This document shows, in pieces, positions 42,868-50,115 of a stretch of DNA of 64,000 bases. This DNA is from Thermotogae bacterium. GTDB lineage: Bacteria > Thermotogota > Thermotogae > Petrotogales > Petrotogaceae. The stretch spans positions 1-64,000 of the forward strand of contig JACKPH010000004.1 in NCBI GenBank assembly GCA_024233675.1. The letters are read 5' to 3'. A program made the position numbers and the translations under genes. Below the pieces are notes generated by a model, which had not been told where the DNA came from, ran no database searches, and saw nothing but the letters and a program-made list of their open reading frames with translations. Within the stretch, counting starts at the first letter, position 1. Each line of letters opens with the position of its first letter.

Positions 42868-43656
42868 ATGAAAAAAATCTTTTTTGCAGTTTTTGTATTT
42901 ACATTATGTTTTATTTTATGCAGCTGTTCTTTTGTTGAAAAAGAAGCAGAAAGACGTAAAAATGAGAGAGAAGAATGTTTTTTGGACAAAGAAAATGCAA
43001 CGGTATTTTCCTGTTCCGGAAAAGAATATGTCATTTTAAAAGAACAGACCGAAAGAGAAAATATCGGTTCATGGATAGGTTATATTCAGAAAGTAGTTTT
43101 TATTGATAAAAATTATAATGTTCTGGAAACAAGAGATATAAAATTTTTCGGTTTTTCCGAAAATAATCTTCCTGAAAATACTTTATACAGTGTTAAATTT
43201 TTTAATATATACAAAGAAAAAAATAATGACAGTAATCTTATTATTGATATAAACGGCGCTTTTCATATTGCAGCAGAAAAAAACAAATCTGTTCCTACCG
43301 GAAAAATTATTTCATACAGAAAATCAGAAAAATCATCAGAAGACTCTCTTAAAATATCAGATAAAAACTGTACTCAGATTATATGGAAAAACAATATTTA
43401 TCAGATTAGTGAGAGAACAATAGAAGAAAACAAAACAGATGTTTTTATAGGATATATAGGTGAATATAAAATTTTTGACCATAACACAAAAATTGAAATT
43501 TCAAAGGCTGATCTCAAAAAAATTGAACTTTATCCCGGAAGACTTTCAAATCAGAAAAGAGTTTCATGGACTTACGGAAGTGTTTTTAATATAAATGAAA
43601 AATCAATTGCTGTTGAAATTAACGGTAAATATTTCATAGCTGATCTTATAAGGTGA
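42868..43656 (+). CDS. Two-repeat lipoprotein, NisI/SpaI-like (candidate bacteriocin immunity)
   Basis: 262 residues. The N-terminus MKKIFFAVFVFTLCFILCSC is a lipoprotein signal with lipid-bearing Cys at the LCSC box, then charged linker. The mature protein has two similar halves: EYVILKEQTERENIGSWIGY..VKFFNIYKEK..LIIDINGAFHIAA and IYQISERTIEENKTDVFIGY..SVFNINEKSIAVEINGKYFIA. Two SpaI-like domains in one lipoprotein is the NisI plan, so lantibiotic immunity is a reasonable hypothesis; sequence similarity beyond these patterns cannot be judged here. RBS AAAGGAG. It ends 4 bases before a response-regulator gene, as in immunity/regulation clusters. Confidence 0.65.
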   Translation: MKKIFFAVFVFTLCFILCSCSFVEKEAERRKNEREECFLDKENATVFSCSGKEYVILKEQTERENIGSWIGYIQKVVFIDKNYNVLETRDIKFFGFSENNLPENTLYSVKFFNIYKEKNNDSNLIIDINGAFHIAAEKNKSVPTGKIISYRKSEKSSEDSLKISDKNCTQIIWKNNIYQISERTIEENKTDVFIGYIGEYKIFDHNTKIEISKADLKKIELYPGRLSNQKRVSWTYGSVFNINEKSIAVEINGKYFIADLIR

Positions 43657-43660
43657 TAAA

Positions 43661-44320
43661 ATGGCAAATATTCTTATTGCCGATGACGAAAAAGGTATTG
43701 TTGAAATTATAAAGAAAGTTCTTGAAAAAGATAATCATAAAGTAGATTGTTTTGATTCATACCAAAAAATAAACAAAGCAGGTCTTAATAATTATGACCT
43801 GCTCATTCTTGATGTTATGATGCCCGGAAAAGATGGGTTTACTTTTTGTTCGGAAATTAGAAACAGCATAAACTGTCCGATTATATTTCTTACTGCCAAA
43901 ACAAATGAAAATGATATTGTTTACGGACTTGCACTCGGCGGAGATGATTATATTACAAAACCTTTCAGAATTTCTGAATTACGTGCAAGAATAAACGCAC
44001 ATTTACGCAGGGATAAAAGAGAAAATCACAGTGTGATGAAAACCGGAAATGTTATTTTTGATCTTTCGGCTAAAACTTTAAGCCTTAATAACAGTGAAAT
44101 TTATTTTACAAAAAGTGAATATATGATATGTGAATTTCTTGCAAAAAACAGAGGACATGTTTTTTCCAGAGAACAGATATATGAAAATATTTTCGGATTT
44201 GATGCATTAGGTGACAGTTCAACTGTAGCCGTACATATAAAAAATATACGTGCTAAATTCTCAGAACAAAACTATAATCCGATAGAGACAGTGTGGGGGA
44301 TAGGTTATAAATGGCTCTGA
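43661..44320 (+). CDS. OmpR-family response regulator
   Basis: 219 residues. Receiver: acidic pair in ILIADDEKGI, phospho-acceptor in LLILDVMMPGKDGFTF (about D51), T in FLTAKTNEND, K in YITKPF. The DNA-binding winged helix is about residues 125-219 (SKSEYMICEFLAKNRGHVFS, VAVHIKNIRAKF, ETVWGIGYKW). It probably controls its own operon and the upstream lipoprotein gene. The gene overlaps the kinase gene by 10 bases, so the pair is translationally coupled. Confidence 0.95.
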   Translation: MANILIADDEKGIVEIIKKVLEKDNHKVDCFDSYQKINKAGLNNYDLLILDVMMPGKDGFTFCSEIRNSINCPIIFLTAKTNENDIVYGLALGGDDYITKPFRISELRARINAHLRRDKRENHSVMKTGNVIFDLSAKTLSLNNSEIYFTKSEYMICEFLAKNRGHVFSREQIYENIFGFDALGDSSTVAVHIKNIRAKFSEQNYNPIETVWGIGYKWL

Positions 44321-45681
44321 AAAAAACTGTATCTTTAAATTTTATTTTTACTGAATTTTTTGTATTTCTGATAATACTTTTTATAATAGCAGTTTTTGTT
44401 CCTGTATTTCTTCTTCTTACAGGTGTTTACTCAGGATTTCTTCTTCCGGCGAATGCAAATGAAATTGCTGTAAGAGAATTTGCCGAAAATTTTTCAGCTT
44501 CAGATATATTTCCTTCTGTTCCGGAAAATGTTACTTATGTCATTACGGATAAATATTTTTATGTAAAAGACTATACGATGAAAAATAATTATTTAAAAAA
44601 AGCCATTCTCTATGCCAAGGGATTTTATAATAATAATGACTACGGTTACAGATTTTTTCTTCTGACTGGTGATAATGAATATATTATTCTTAAATATTCA
44701 ACACTTTCATCCTATTCATCGGAAAAACTTAATAAAATTTTACCCTCTCCGGAAATATTATGTTATATTATGATAGGATTAAATATTTTTCTTTTTTCTG
44801 TTTTTATAACTTTCCTTTTTGCAAAAAAAGTAAAAAAACAGATATTACCTTTAAATGATGCTGCATTAAAAATAAGCAGTAAAAATCTTGACTTTGAAGT
44901 AGGAATTTCTAAAATAAAAGAATTAAATGATGTACTTATTTCTTTTCAAAAAATGAAAACAGAACTCAAACACTCTATCGAAAAAGAATGGAAATCCGAT
45001 CAGATAAGGCGTGAACAAATCTCTGCTCTTGCACATGATATAAAAACACCTCTTACTATAATATACGGAAATTCAGATTTACTGAACGAAACAGAATTAA
45101 CTGCCGAACAGAAATTGTATATCAGAAATATACTTGAAAGTGCTGAAAATACAGAAAAATTAATAAACTCACTTATAGAATTTTCAAAATCAGATAATGA
45201 ATTTTCCTTAAAATTATCTGATAATAAAACTAATGATTTCATTGAATCTTTAAAAAAGAAAATCGTTTCTCTTGCTTCAATTAAAAATATTAAAACAGAA
45301 TTTTCAGAAAATAATATCCCCCGAATTCTTAGTTTTGACGTGCTTCTTCTTGAAAGAGCCATAATGAATATTGTTTCAAATTCTGTTGATTTTACAGATG
45401 AAAACGGAATTATTCTTACTGAATTTTTTACCGAAAATAATTTTTTTGTAATAAGAATAACAGATAGCGGAAAAGGGTTTTCGAAAGAATCTCTAAAAAG
45501 AGGCTGTGATTATTTTTTTACAGGTGATAAAAGCAGAAATTCCTCTAAACATTACGGATTAGGCCTAAGTACAGCAAAAGATATTGCAGAATACCACAAA
45601 GGAAAAATAATAACCGGAAATTCTGAATCGGAATTAAAAGGTGCCTGTGTAAGTCTCTATATACCATTATTTATGTATTGA
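44311..45681 (+). CDS. Sensor histidine kinase
   Basis: 456 residues. Two membrane helices (about 10-32 FIFTEFFVFLIILFIIAVFV and about 150-172 CYIMIGLNIFLFSVFITFLF) enclose a 115-residue external domain, followed by HAMP. The H-box is SALAHDIKTPLTIIYGNSDL (H about 242), the N-box IMNIVSNSVDFTDENG, and the G-boxes DSGKGFSKESL and HYGLGLSTAKDIAEYH. The external domain may sense a peptide, given the NisI-like neighbour (inference). It follows the regulator with overlap. Confidence 0.95.
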   Translation: MALKKTVSLNFIFTEFFVFLIILFIIAVFVPVFLLLTGVYSGFLLPANANEIAVREFAENFSASDIFPSVPENVTYVITDKYFYVKDYTMKNNYLKKAILYAKGFYNNNDYGYRFFLLTGDNEYIILKYSTLSSYSSEKLNKILPSPEILCYIMIGLNIFLFSVFITFLFAKKVKKQILPLNDAALKISSKNLDFEVGISKIKELNDVLISFQKMKTELKHSIEKEWKSDQIRREQISALAHDIKTPLTIIYGNSDLLNETELTAEQKLYIRNILESAENTEKLINSLIEFSKSDNEFSLKLSDNKTNDFIESLKKKIVSLASIKNIKTEFSENNIPRILSFDVLLLERAIMNIVSNSVDFTDENGIILTEFFTENNFFVIRITDSGKGFSKESLKRGCDYFFTGDKSRNSSKHYGLGLSTAKDIAEYHKGKIITGNSESELKGACVSLYIPLFMY

Positions 45682-45744
45682 AATTATTTTCAAAAATATT
45701 TTTGAAAAAGCAACATAAAATTTCATATTTTTTAATCTTAACAC

Positions 45745-45775
45745 TTGACTTGGAGTTAGGTTAAAGTTATATAAT
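45745..45775 (+). promoter_or_regulatory. MerR-type promoter of the DUF3737 gene
   Basis: -35 TTGACT (45745-45750), 19-bp spacer, -10 TATAAT (45770-45775). The spacer TTGGAGTTAGGTTAAAG closely matches the spacer at 39796 (TTGAAGTTAGCTTTAAG), so both are probably controlled by the MerR regulator encoded at 39708. Confidence 0.8.
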
Positions 45776-45807
45776 GTTATAAATACGATATTTTAAGGAG
45801 TGATTAA

Positions 45808-46644
45808 GTGAAAACTATAGAAAAACAGATATTTGAAGGAGAAAGACCTTTGTTCAAGTCTTCAGACATTCTTTTAAAAGAATGTGAATTTATTCCCGGT
45901 GAATCCGCACTTAAGGAATGTAAAAATATAACAGTTCAGAACAGTAAATTTGATGATAATTATCCTTTCTGGCACAATGAAAAATTAGAAATAACCGACA
46001 GTTATTTTTCAGAAAACTGCAGAGCTGCAATATGGTATACAAAAGATATTTATATTGATAACTGTAAAATTAACGGACCAAAAGTTCTCAGAGAATCAGA
46101 AAATATTAATATAAAAAATTCTAACGGAGAAACTTCGGAATTACTTTGGGAATGTAAAAACGTAAATATTTCAGACAGTAAATTTAAAAGTGATTATATT
46201 TTCCTTCACAGCGAAAATATTCAGCTCGATAATTTTGAATTAAACGGTAAATATTCATTTCAGTATGTAAAAAATTCCGTTTTAAAAAATTGTACTCTTA
46301 AGTCAAAAGACTGTTTCTGGAATTCCGAAAATGTTACCGTTTATGATTCTGTTATAGAAGGTGAATATCTCGGATGGTATTCAAAAAATTTAAAACTTAT
46401 AAATTGTACAATAATAGGAACACAGCCTCTATGTTATGCAGAAAATCTCATTATGGAAAACTGCAAAATGTATGATACCGATTTATGCTTTGAATATACT
46501 ACTTTAGATGCAGAAATTACCACTTCTGTTGACAGTATAAAAAATCCTACAGGCGGGATTATAAAAGCAAAAAGTATAAAAGAAATAATTCTTGATGATA
46601 ATACAGTTGATCATTCAAAGACTATTATAACAACTGAAGAATAA
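45808..46644 (+). CDS. DUF3737 beta-helix protein
   Basis: 278 residues built of short repeats such as KNITVQNSKF, KLEITDSYF, DIYIDNCKI, NINIKNSNG, NVNISDSKF, NVTVYDSVI and NLKLINCTI, each with inward-facing I/V/L and an NS/NC turn: a right-handed parallel beta-helix. No signal peptide. Members are often found near aldo/keto reductases and MerR regulators; function unknown. The GTG start has AAGGAG 7 bases upstream. Terminator follows. It is one of two predicted targets of the MerR protein. Confidence 0.87.
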   Translation: MKTIEKQIFEGERPLFKSSDILLKECEFIPGESALKECKNITVQNSKFDDNYPFWHNEKLEITDSYFSENCRAAIWYTKDIYIDNCKINGPKVLRESENINIKNSNGETSELLWECKNVNISDSKFKSDYIFLHSENIQLDNFELNGKYSFQYVKNSVLKNCTLKSKDCFWNSENVTVYDSVIEGEYLGWYSKNLKLINCTIIGTQPLCYAENLIMENCKMYDTDLCFEYTTLDAEITTSVDSIKNPTGGIIKAKSIKEIILDDNTVDHSKTIITTEE

Positions 46645-46659
46645 TTATATTTATAAAAG

Positions 46660-46694
46660 AATTCCGGATTTTATTTTTTAATCCGGAATTTTTT
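46660..46694 (+). terminator. Terminator after DUF3737
   Basis: AATTCCGGATT (46660-46670) and AATCCGGAATT (46680-46690), perfect 11-bp stem, then TTTT. Confidence 0.85.
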
Positions 46695-46751
46695 ATGGTA
46701 AAATATAATAGTTAATAAAAGATTAATATTTTTTTAAGAGAGGTGATCACC

Positions 46752-47123
46752 ATGGATATTTTTGAAGAATTTCTCTCATCTGTTGATAACAAAGAAAACA
46801 GAGAAAAAATGAAAACTATTTTTATGTGGATTTTAAAAAAGTTTCCTAATCTTTCTCCAAGAATAGCCTGGAATCAGCCTATGTTTACTGATCACGGAAC
46901 ATTCATCATAGGTTTCAGTACAGCGAAAAATCATTTTGCATTCGCACCGGAAACAAAATGTCTTAATCACTTTCTTGACGAAATTGAAAGTGCCGGTTAT
47001 GATTACGGAAAAAAACTCGTAAGAATAAAATGGACAGAAAGTATAAACTATGAACTGCTTGAAAAAATAATTACGTTTAATATTTTTGATAAATCCGACT
47101 GTAAAACTTTTTGGAGAAAATAA
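46752..47123 (+). CDS. DUF1801 family (YdhG-like iron-chaperone fold) protein
   Basis: 123 residues: FEEFLSSVDNKENREKMKTI, PNLSPRIAWNQPMFTDHGTF, GFSTAKNHFAFAPE and IKWTESINYELLEKII match DUF1801, some members of which bind iron. Cytosolic. ATG 46752 follows GAGAGGTG. Small single gene. The 300 bases after it (47124-47435) contain no supported gene, only the terminator at 47329. Confidence 0.82.
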   Translation: MDIFEEFLSSVDNKENREKMKTIFMWILKKFPNLSPRIAWNQPMFTDHGTFIIGFSTAKNHFAFAPETKCLNHFLDEIESAGYDYGKKLVRIKWTESINYELLEKIITFNIFDKSDCKTFWRK

Positions 47124-47328
47124 TCGTCTCCATGCGCTTTCATATTTTTAAACGTGTCAAAAGTAAGGTGCAAACAAATATAAAAGCTCATATAATAAAG
47201 TATATATTTTCTGTCAAAACCGGTTATAAAATCAGCCGGATAATGTCTTATTACATTATCGGCATATTATCAGAATATATTCTTTCTGCTGCACGCTGAA
47301 AAAAATATTTTCATAAAATAATTAAAAA

Positions 47329-47368
47329 AATAAATCTTATATTTTTGTATAAGATTTATTTTTTATGA
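47329..47368 (+). terminator. Terminator in the 47124-47435 gap
   Basis: AAATAAATCTTATA (47329-47342) and TATAAGATTTATTT (47349-47362) form a perfect 14-bp stem followed by TTTT. The rest of this gap shows nothing else. Confidence 0.8.
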
Positions 47369-47435
47369 TAAAATATATATTAATAAAACTATTTTTAAAA
47401 CTGTTTTATAAATATTTTTACTTTGGAGAATTCAT

Positions 47436-48227
47436 ATGGAAGAAAAATTCTTAAATACTTCATACGGAAATGTTTATTATAAGATTTCACTAAAAGAAAA
47501 CAGCAAATGTTTAGTTTTCACACATGGTCTTACAGCAGACCATTCAATGTTTGAAAAACAAACAGATTTTTTTGATAATGATTATTCTGTTATTTTATGG
47601 GATGTACCTATGCACGGAAAATCAAGACCTTACAAAAATTTTTCATATTCCGATTCTGCAGATGTTTTAAAAAAAATACTTGAAAAAGAAAATATCAATT
47701 CAGTTTTTCTTATAGGTCAGTCAATGGGCGGATTTGTTTCACAAATGTTCGGTTACAGATATCCGCAGATGGTAAAAGCTTTTATAAGTATCGATTCCAC
47801 TCCTTTCGGCATGGAATATTATTCAAAAAGTGATCAATGGTGGCTAAGGCAGGTAGGATGGATGTCTGCACTTTTTCCTCATAAAACTCTTGTAAAAAGT
47901 ATAGCAAAATCTGTTTCAAAAAGTGATTTCACATATAAAAACATGACAGAAATGCTTTCTCAGTATTCCAAAAAAGAAATATGCAGGCTGCTTGAAATAG
48001 CCTATTCTCAGTTTTTAAAAGAGAATACCGATATTTCACTGAATTTTCCTGTACTTCTTATTATGGGTGAATATGACAAAACGGGAAAGGTTAAGGAATA
48101 CTGTCTTCACTGGTCAAAAAACACCGGTTATCCTCTTAAAATTATAAAAAATGCAGCCCACAATTCAAATGCTGATAATCCGGAAGATGTTAATAAAGAA
48201 ATTAAAAATTTCATTGAGCTTTATTAA
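47436..48227 (+). CDS. Alpha/beta hydrolase
   Basis: 263 residues. LVFTHGLTADHSMFEKQ (oxyanion HG), nucleophile elbow FLIGQSMGGFVSQMFGYRY (G-x-S-x-G, Ser about 92), acid in LLIMGEYDKTG, and histidine in NAAHNSNADNPEDV. It is a soluble esterase or lactonase-like enzyme; substrate unknown. Its last 17 bases overlap the 3' end of the convergent GNAT gene. Confidence 0.9.
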   Translation: MEEKFLNTSYGNVYYKISLKENSKCLVFTHGLTADHSMFEKQTDFFDNDYSVILWDVPMHGKSRPYKNFSYSDSADVLKKILEKENINSVFLIGQSMGGFVSQMFGYRYPQMVKAFISIDSTPFGMEYYSKSDQWWLRQVGWMSALFPHKTLVKSIAKSVSKSDFTYKNMTEMLSQYSKKEICRLLEIAYSQFLKENTDISLNFPVLLIMGEYDKTGKVKEYCLHWSKNTGYPLKIIKNAAHNSNADNPEDVNKEIKNFIELY

Positions 48228-48999
48228 TTTCAGTTATATAAGAACAGTTATATTTTTCTTTTATTTCAAATCCCAGATATTGTGCTGTTTTTACCGATGC
48301 TGCCGTTGAAACATCACAGTCCCATTTTGGTTTTATATTATACGAAATACATTTTTTAATTATTTTTGATGAAAGGTACTTTGAAATACCTTTATTTCTG
48401 TAATCTTCTGAAACAATAATATCAATTTCCCCCTCATTGTCCTCATTAGAAGCTAAAAAAACATAACCGGCAAGTTTTTCTCCGTGCTGTAATATATATC
48501 CGAAACCTTTCTGAAAAAAATTTTCTTTTTCATTCCAAAAAGGTTTTATTTCATCATATACTTCTTTATATTTTTCAATATTTTTTTCGTCAATTTCATA
48601 TAGTGTATAATTTTCATATTCTTTTTCCGTTATTTCTTTTTTTCCGGAATAAGTAAATCTGTATCTCGGAAAATCATAGATTTTTATAAACGTATATTTT
48701 TTTAAATATTCCCTGAAAATTTCCGGCATATCAAACCACAGGAAATTTATCGCTTTATTACCGGCTTCTTTTAAAATAATTTTTTCTATATCATTATTAA
48801 AATCATTATCGTTTAAATCCCCCAAAAAATAACTCCATCCGTCGTTATTTATTATGAAAAAAGCATTTTCGGAAAAATTTGTATAAACAGTTCCGGGTTT
48901 TATACCGGAAATAACTGATTTCATAATAGGATAATGGTTATTTTTTTCATTTAAAAAATTTTTTATTTTATAAAAATTATTCTTCTCCAATTTTTTCAT
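48211..48999 (-). CDS. GNAT acetyltransferase (GNAT-like N-domain plus GNAT)
   Basis: 262 residues. The N-terminal 120 residues are a divergent half (HYPIMKSVISGIKPGTVYTN, FFIINNDGWSYFLGDL), and the C-terminal half is a GNAT domain with EIDIIVSEDYRNKGISKYLS (acetyl-CoA loop) and AASVKTAQYLGFEIKEKYNC. Two-domain GNATs of this type (zwittermicin-resistance-like) acetylate amines. Minus strand, GGAGG RBS, tail-to-tail overlap with the hydrolase gene. Confidence 0.85.
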   Translation of the reverse strand: MKKLEKNNFYKIKNFLNEKNNHYPIMKSVISGIKPGTVYTNFSENAFFIINNDGWSYFLGDLNDNDFNNDIEKIILKEAGNKAINFLWFDMPEIFREYLKKYTFIKIYDFPRYRFTYSGKKEITEKEYENYTLYEIDEKNIEKYKEVYDEIKPFWNEKENFFQKGFGYILQHGEKLAGYVFLASNEDNEGEIDIIVSEDYRNKGISKYLSSKIIKKCISYNIKPKWDCDVSTAASVKTAQYLGFEIKEKYNCSYITEINKAQ

Positions 49000-49073
49000 T
49001 CTGCACCTCCGGAAATATATTATAATTATAAATCTTTAAATATTTTTTTCAAAATATTAAGGCGGTGATGTTT

Positions 49074-49505
49074 TTGAAAAAACCAAGTCAAATGTTTATG
49101 AAAAACATTATTTATATAGGTTCTGTTATTGTATGGATGCCTATTTTCCTTACTCTTTTTACATCTTTAATCGGATCCCTGAACTTAAAATATTTTATTA
49201 TTGACTATTTAATGCCTGCTGAATTATTTCCTGCTGCACTAATAGGAAGCATTATAATATCATATGTTTCTGCTGTTTCAAAATTATATTTAAAAAGTTC
49301 CGTAATCAATTTTATAATATTGATATTATCATTTTTCGGAATAAATTTTGCGGCAGTTATTACAGGACTTGCCTCAGGTGATTATCCTCCCGAAGGCTAC
49401 AGATTTGTTATTGTAATTTTTCTGCTGATTATATATATTCTTAGTGTTATTTCAGAAGGAGTATTAAGTATTCTTATTATATTAAAACTAAAAAAAGTGA
49501 GGTAA
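49074..49505 (+). CDS. Four-helix membrane protein, unknown (DUF3021-like)
   Basis: 143 residues from TTG 49074, spaced 8 bases after AAGGCGG; ATG 49068 is possible but too close to the RBS. Four hydrophobic helices: IIYIGSVIVWMPIFLTLFTS, FPAALIGSIIISYVSAVSKL, NFIILILSFFGINFAAVITG and FVIVIFLLIIYILSVISEGV. Length and topology recall DUF3021, but no LytTR partner is present, so the assignment is weak. It runs into the next gene with 3 bases between. Confidence 0.65.
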   Translation: MKKPSQMFMKNIIYIGSVIVWMPIFLTLFTSLIGSLNLKYFIIDYLMPAELFPAALIGSIIISYVSAVSKLYLKSSVINFIILILSFFGINFAAVITGLASGDYPPEGYRFVIVIFLLIIYILSVISEGVLSILIILKLKKVR

Positions 49506-49508
49506 AAA

Positions 49509-50030
49509 ATGACAGATGAAATTTTCCTTGAAATTCCCGGAGAAAAAGATGAAAACGAGGCTTTAAAAATGATTAAAGTATGGAGGGAATTCGGAGGACG
49601 TATGAATCCGGGACTTTTAAGAACTCTTGATAAAAATTATTCAGAATGGCTTATTTACATTAAAGATAAAAGTACGGAAAAAAATACAGATGAAGTTCCT
49701 CAGACTTTATATTTTATGAAAAACAAATCAGGGATTATATTCGGAGCTCTTGCAATAAGACATTATCTTAATTTTACAAATATAACCGACGGCGGACATA
49801 TTGCATACGGAATATCTCCGGAATACCGCGGAAAAGGACTTGGGAATCTTATTCTTAATCTCGGAAAAGAAAAAGCAAAAAATTTTAACATAGAAAAAAT
49901 TCTTGTAACCTGTGATGCGGATAATTTTCTGTCACAAAAGGTTATTCTTAAAAATAACGGTGTTTTGGAAAATCAGACATACGACGAAGATAATATTCTT
50001 ATTAACAGATACTGGATAGATTTACTTTAA
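49509..50030 (+). CDS. GNAT N-acetyltransferase
   Basis: 173 residues. FLEIPGEKDENEALKMIKVW at the start, GGHIAYGISPEYRGKGLGNL as acetyl-CoA loop (R-G-K-G-L-G), and ILVTCDADNFLSQKVILKNN at the end match the YesJ/AraR-neighbour type GNAT. It is a predicted soluble acetyltransferase; substrate unknown. It starts 3 bases after the membrane protein gene with GTGAGG as RBS, so they are likely co-translated. Confidence 0.87.
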   Translation: MTDEIFLEIPGEKDENEALKMIKVWREFGGRMNPGLLRTLDKNYSEWLIYIKDKSTEKNTDEVPQTLYFMKNKSGIIFGALAIRHYLNFTNITDGGHIAYGISPEYRGKGLGNLILNLGKEKAKNFNIEKILVTCDADNFLSQKVILKNNGVLENQTYDEDNILINRYWIDLL

Positions 50031-50115
50031 TTCTTTAATATTCAGATAAAAAACAAATGTTAAAATATAAATTATTTTTATATTAATTTTTTATTTATTT
50101 CCGGGAGGGGATATT

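Noticed and set aside
45000..45362. 120-residue minus-strand frame
   Set aside because: It is a shadow of the histidine kinase catalytic region.
47111..47299. 62-residue frame after the DUF1801 gene
   Set aside because: It starts within the previous gene, has no RBS and no recognisable sequence.
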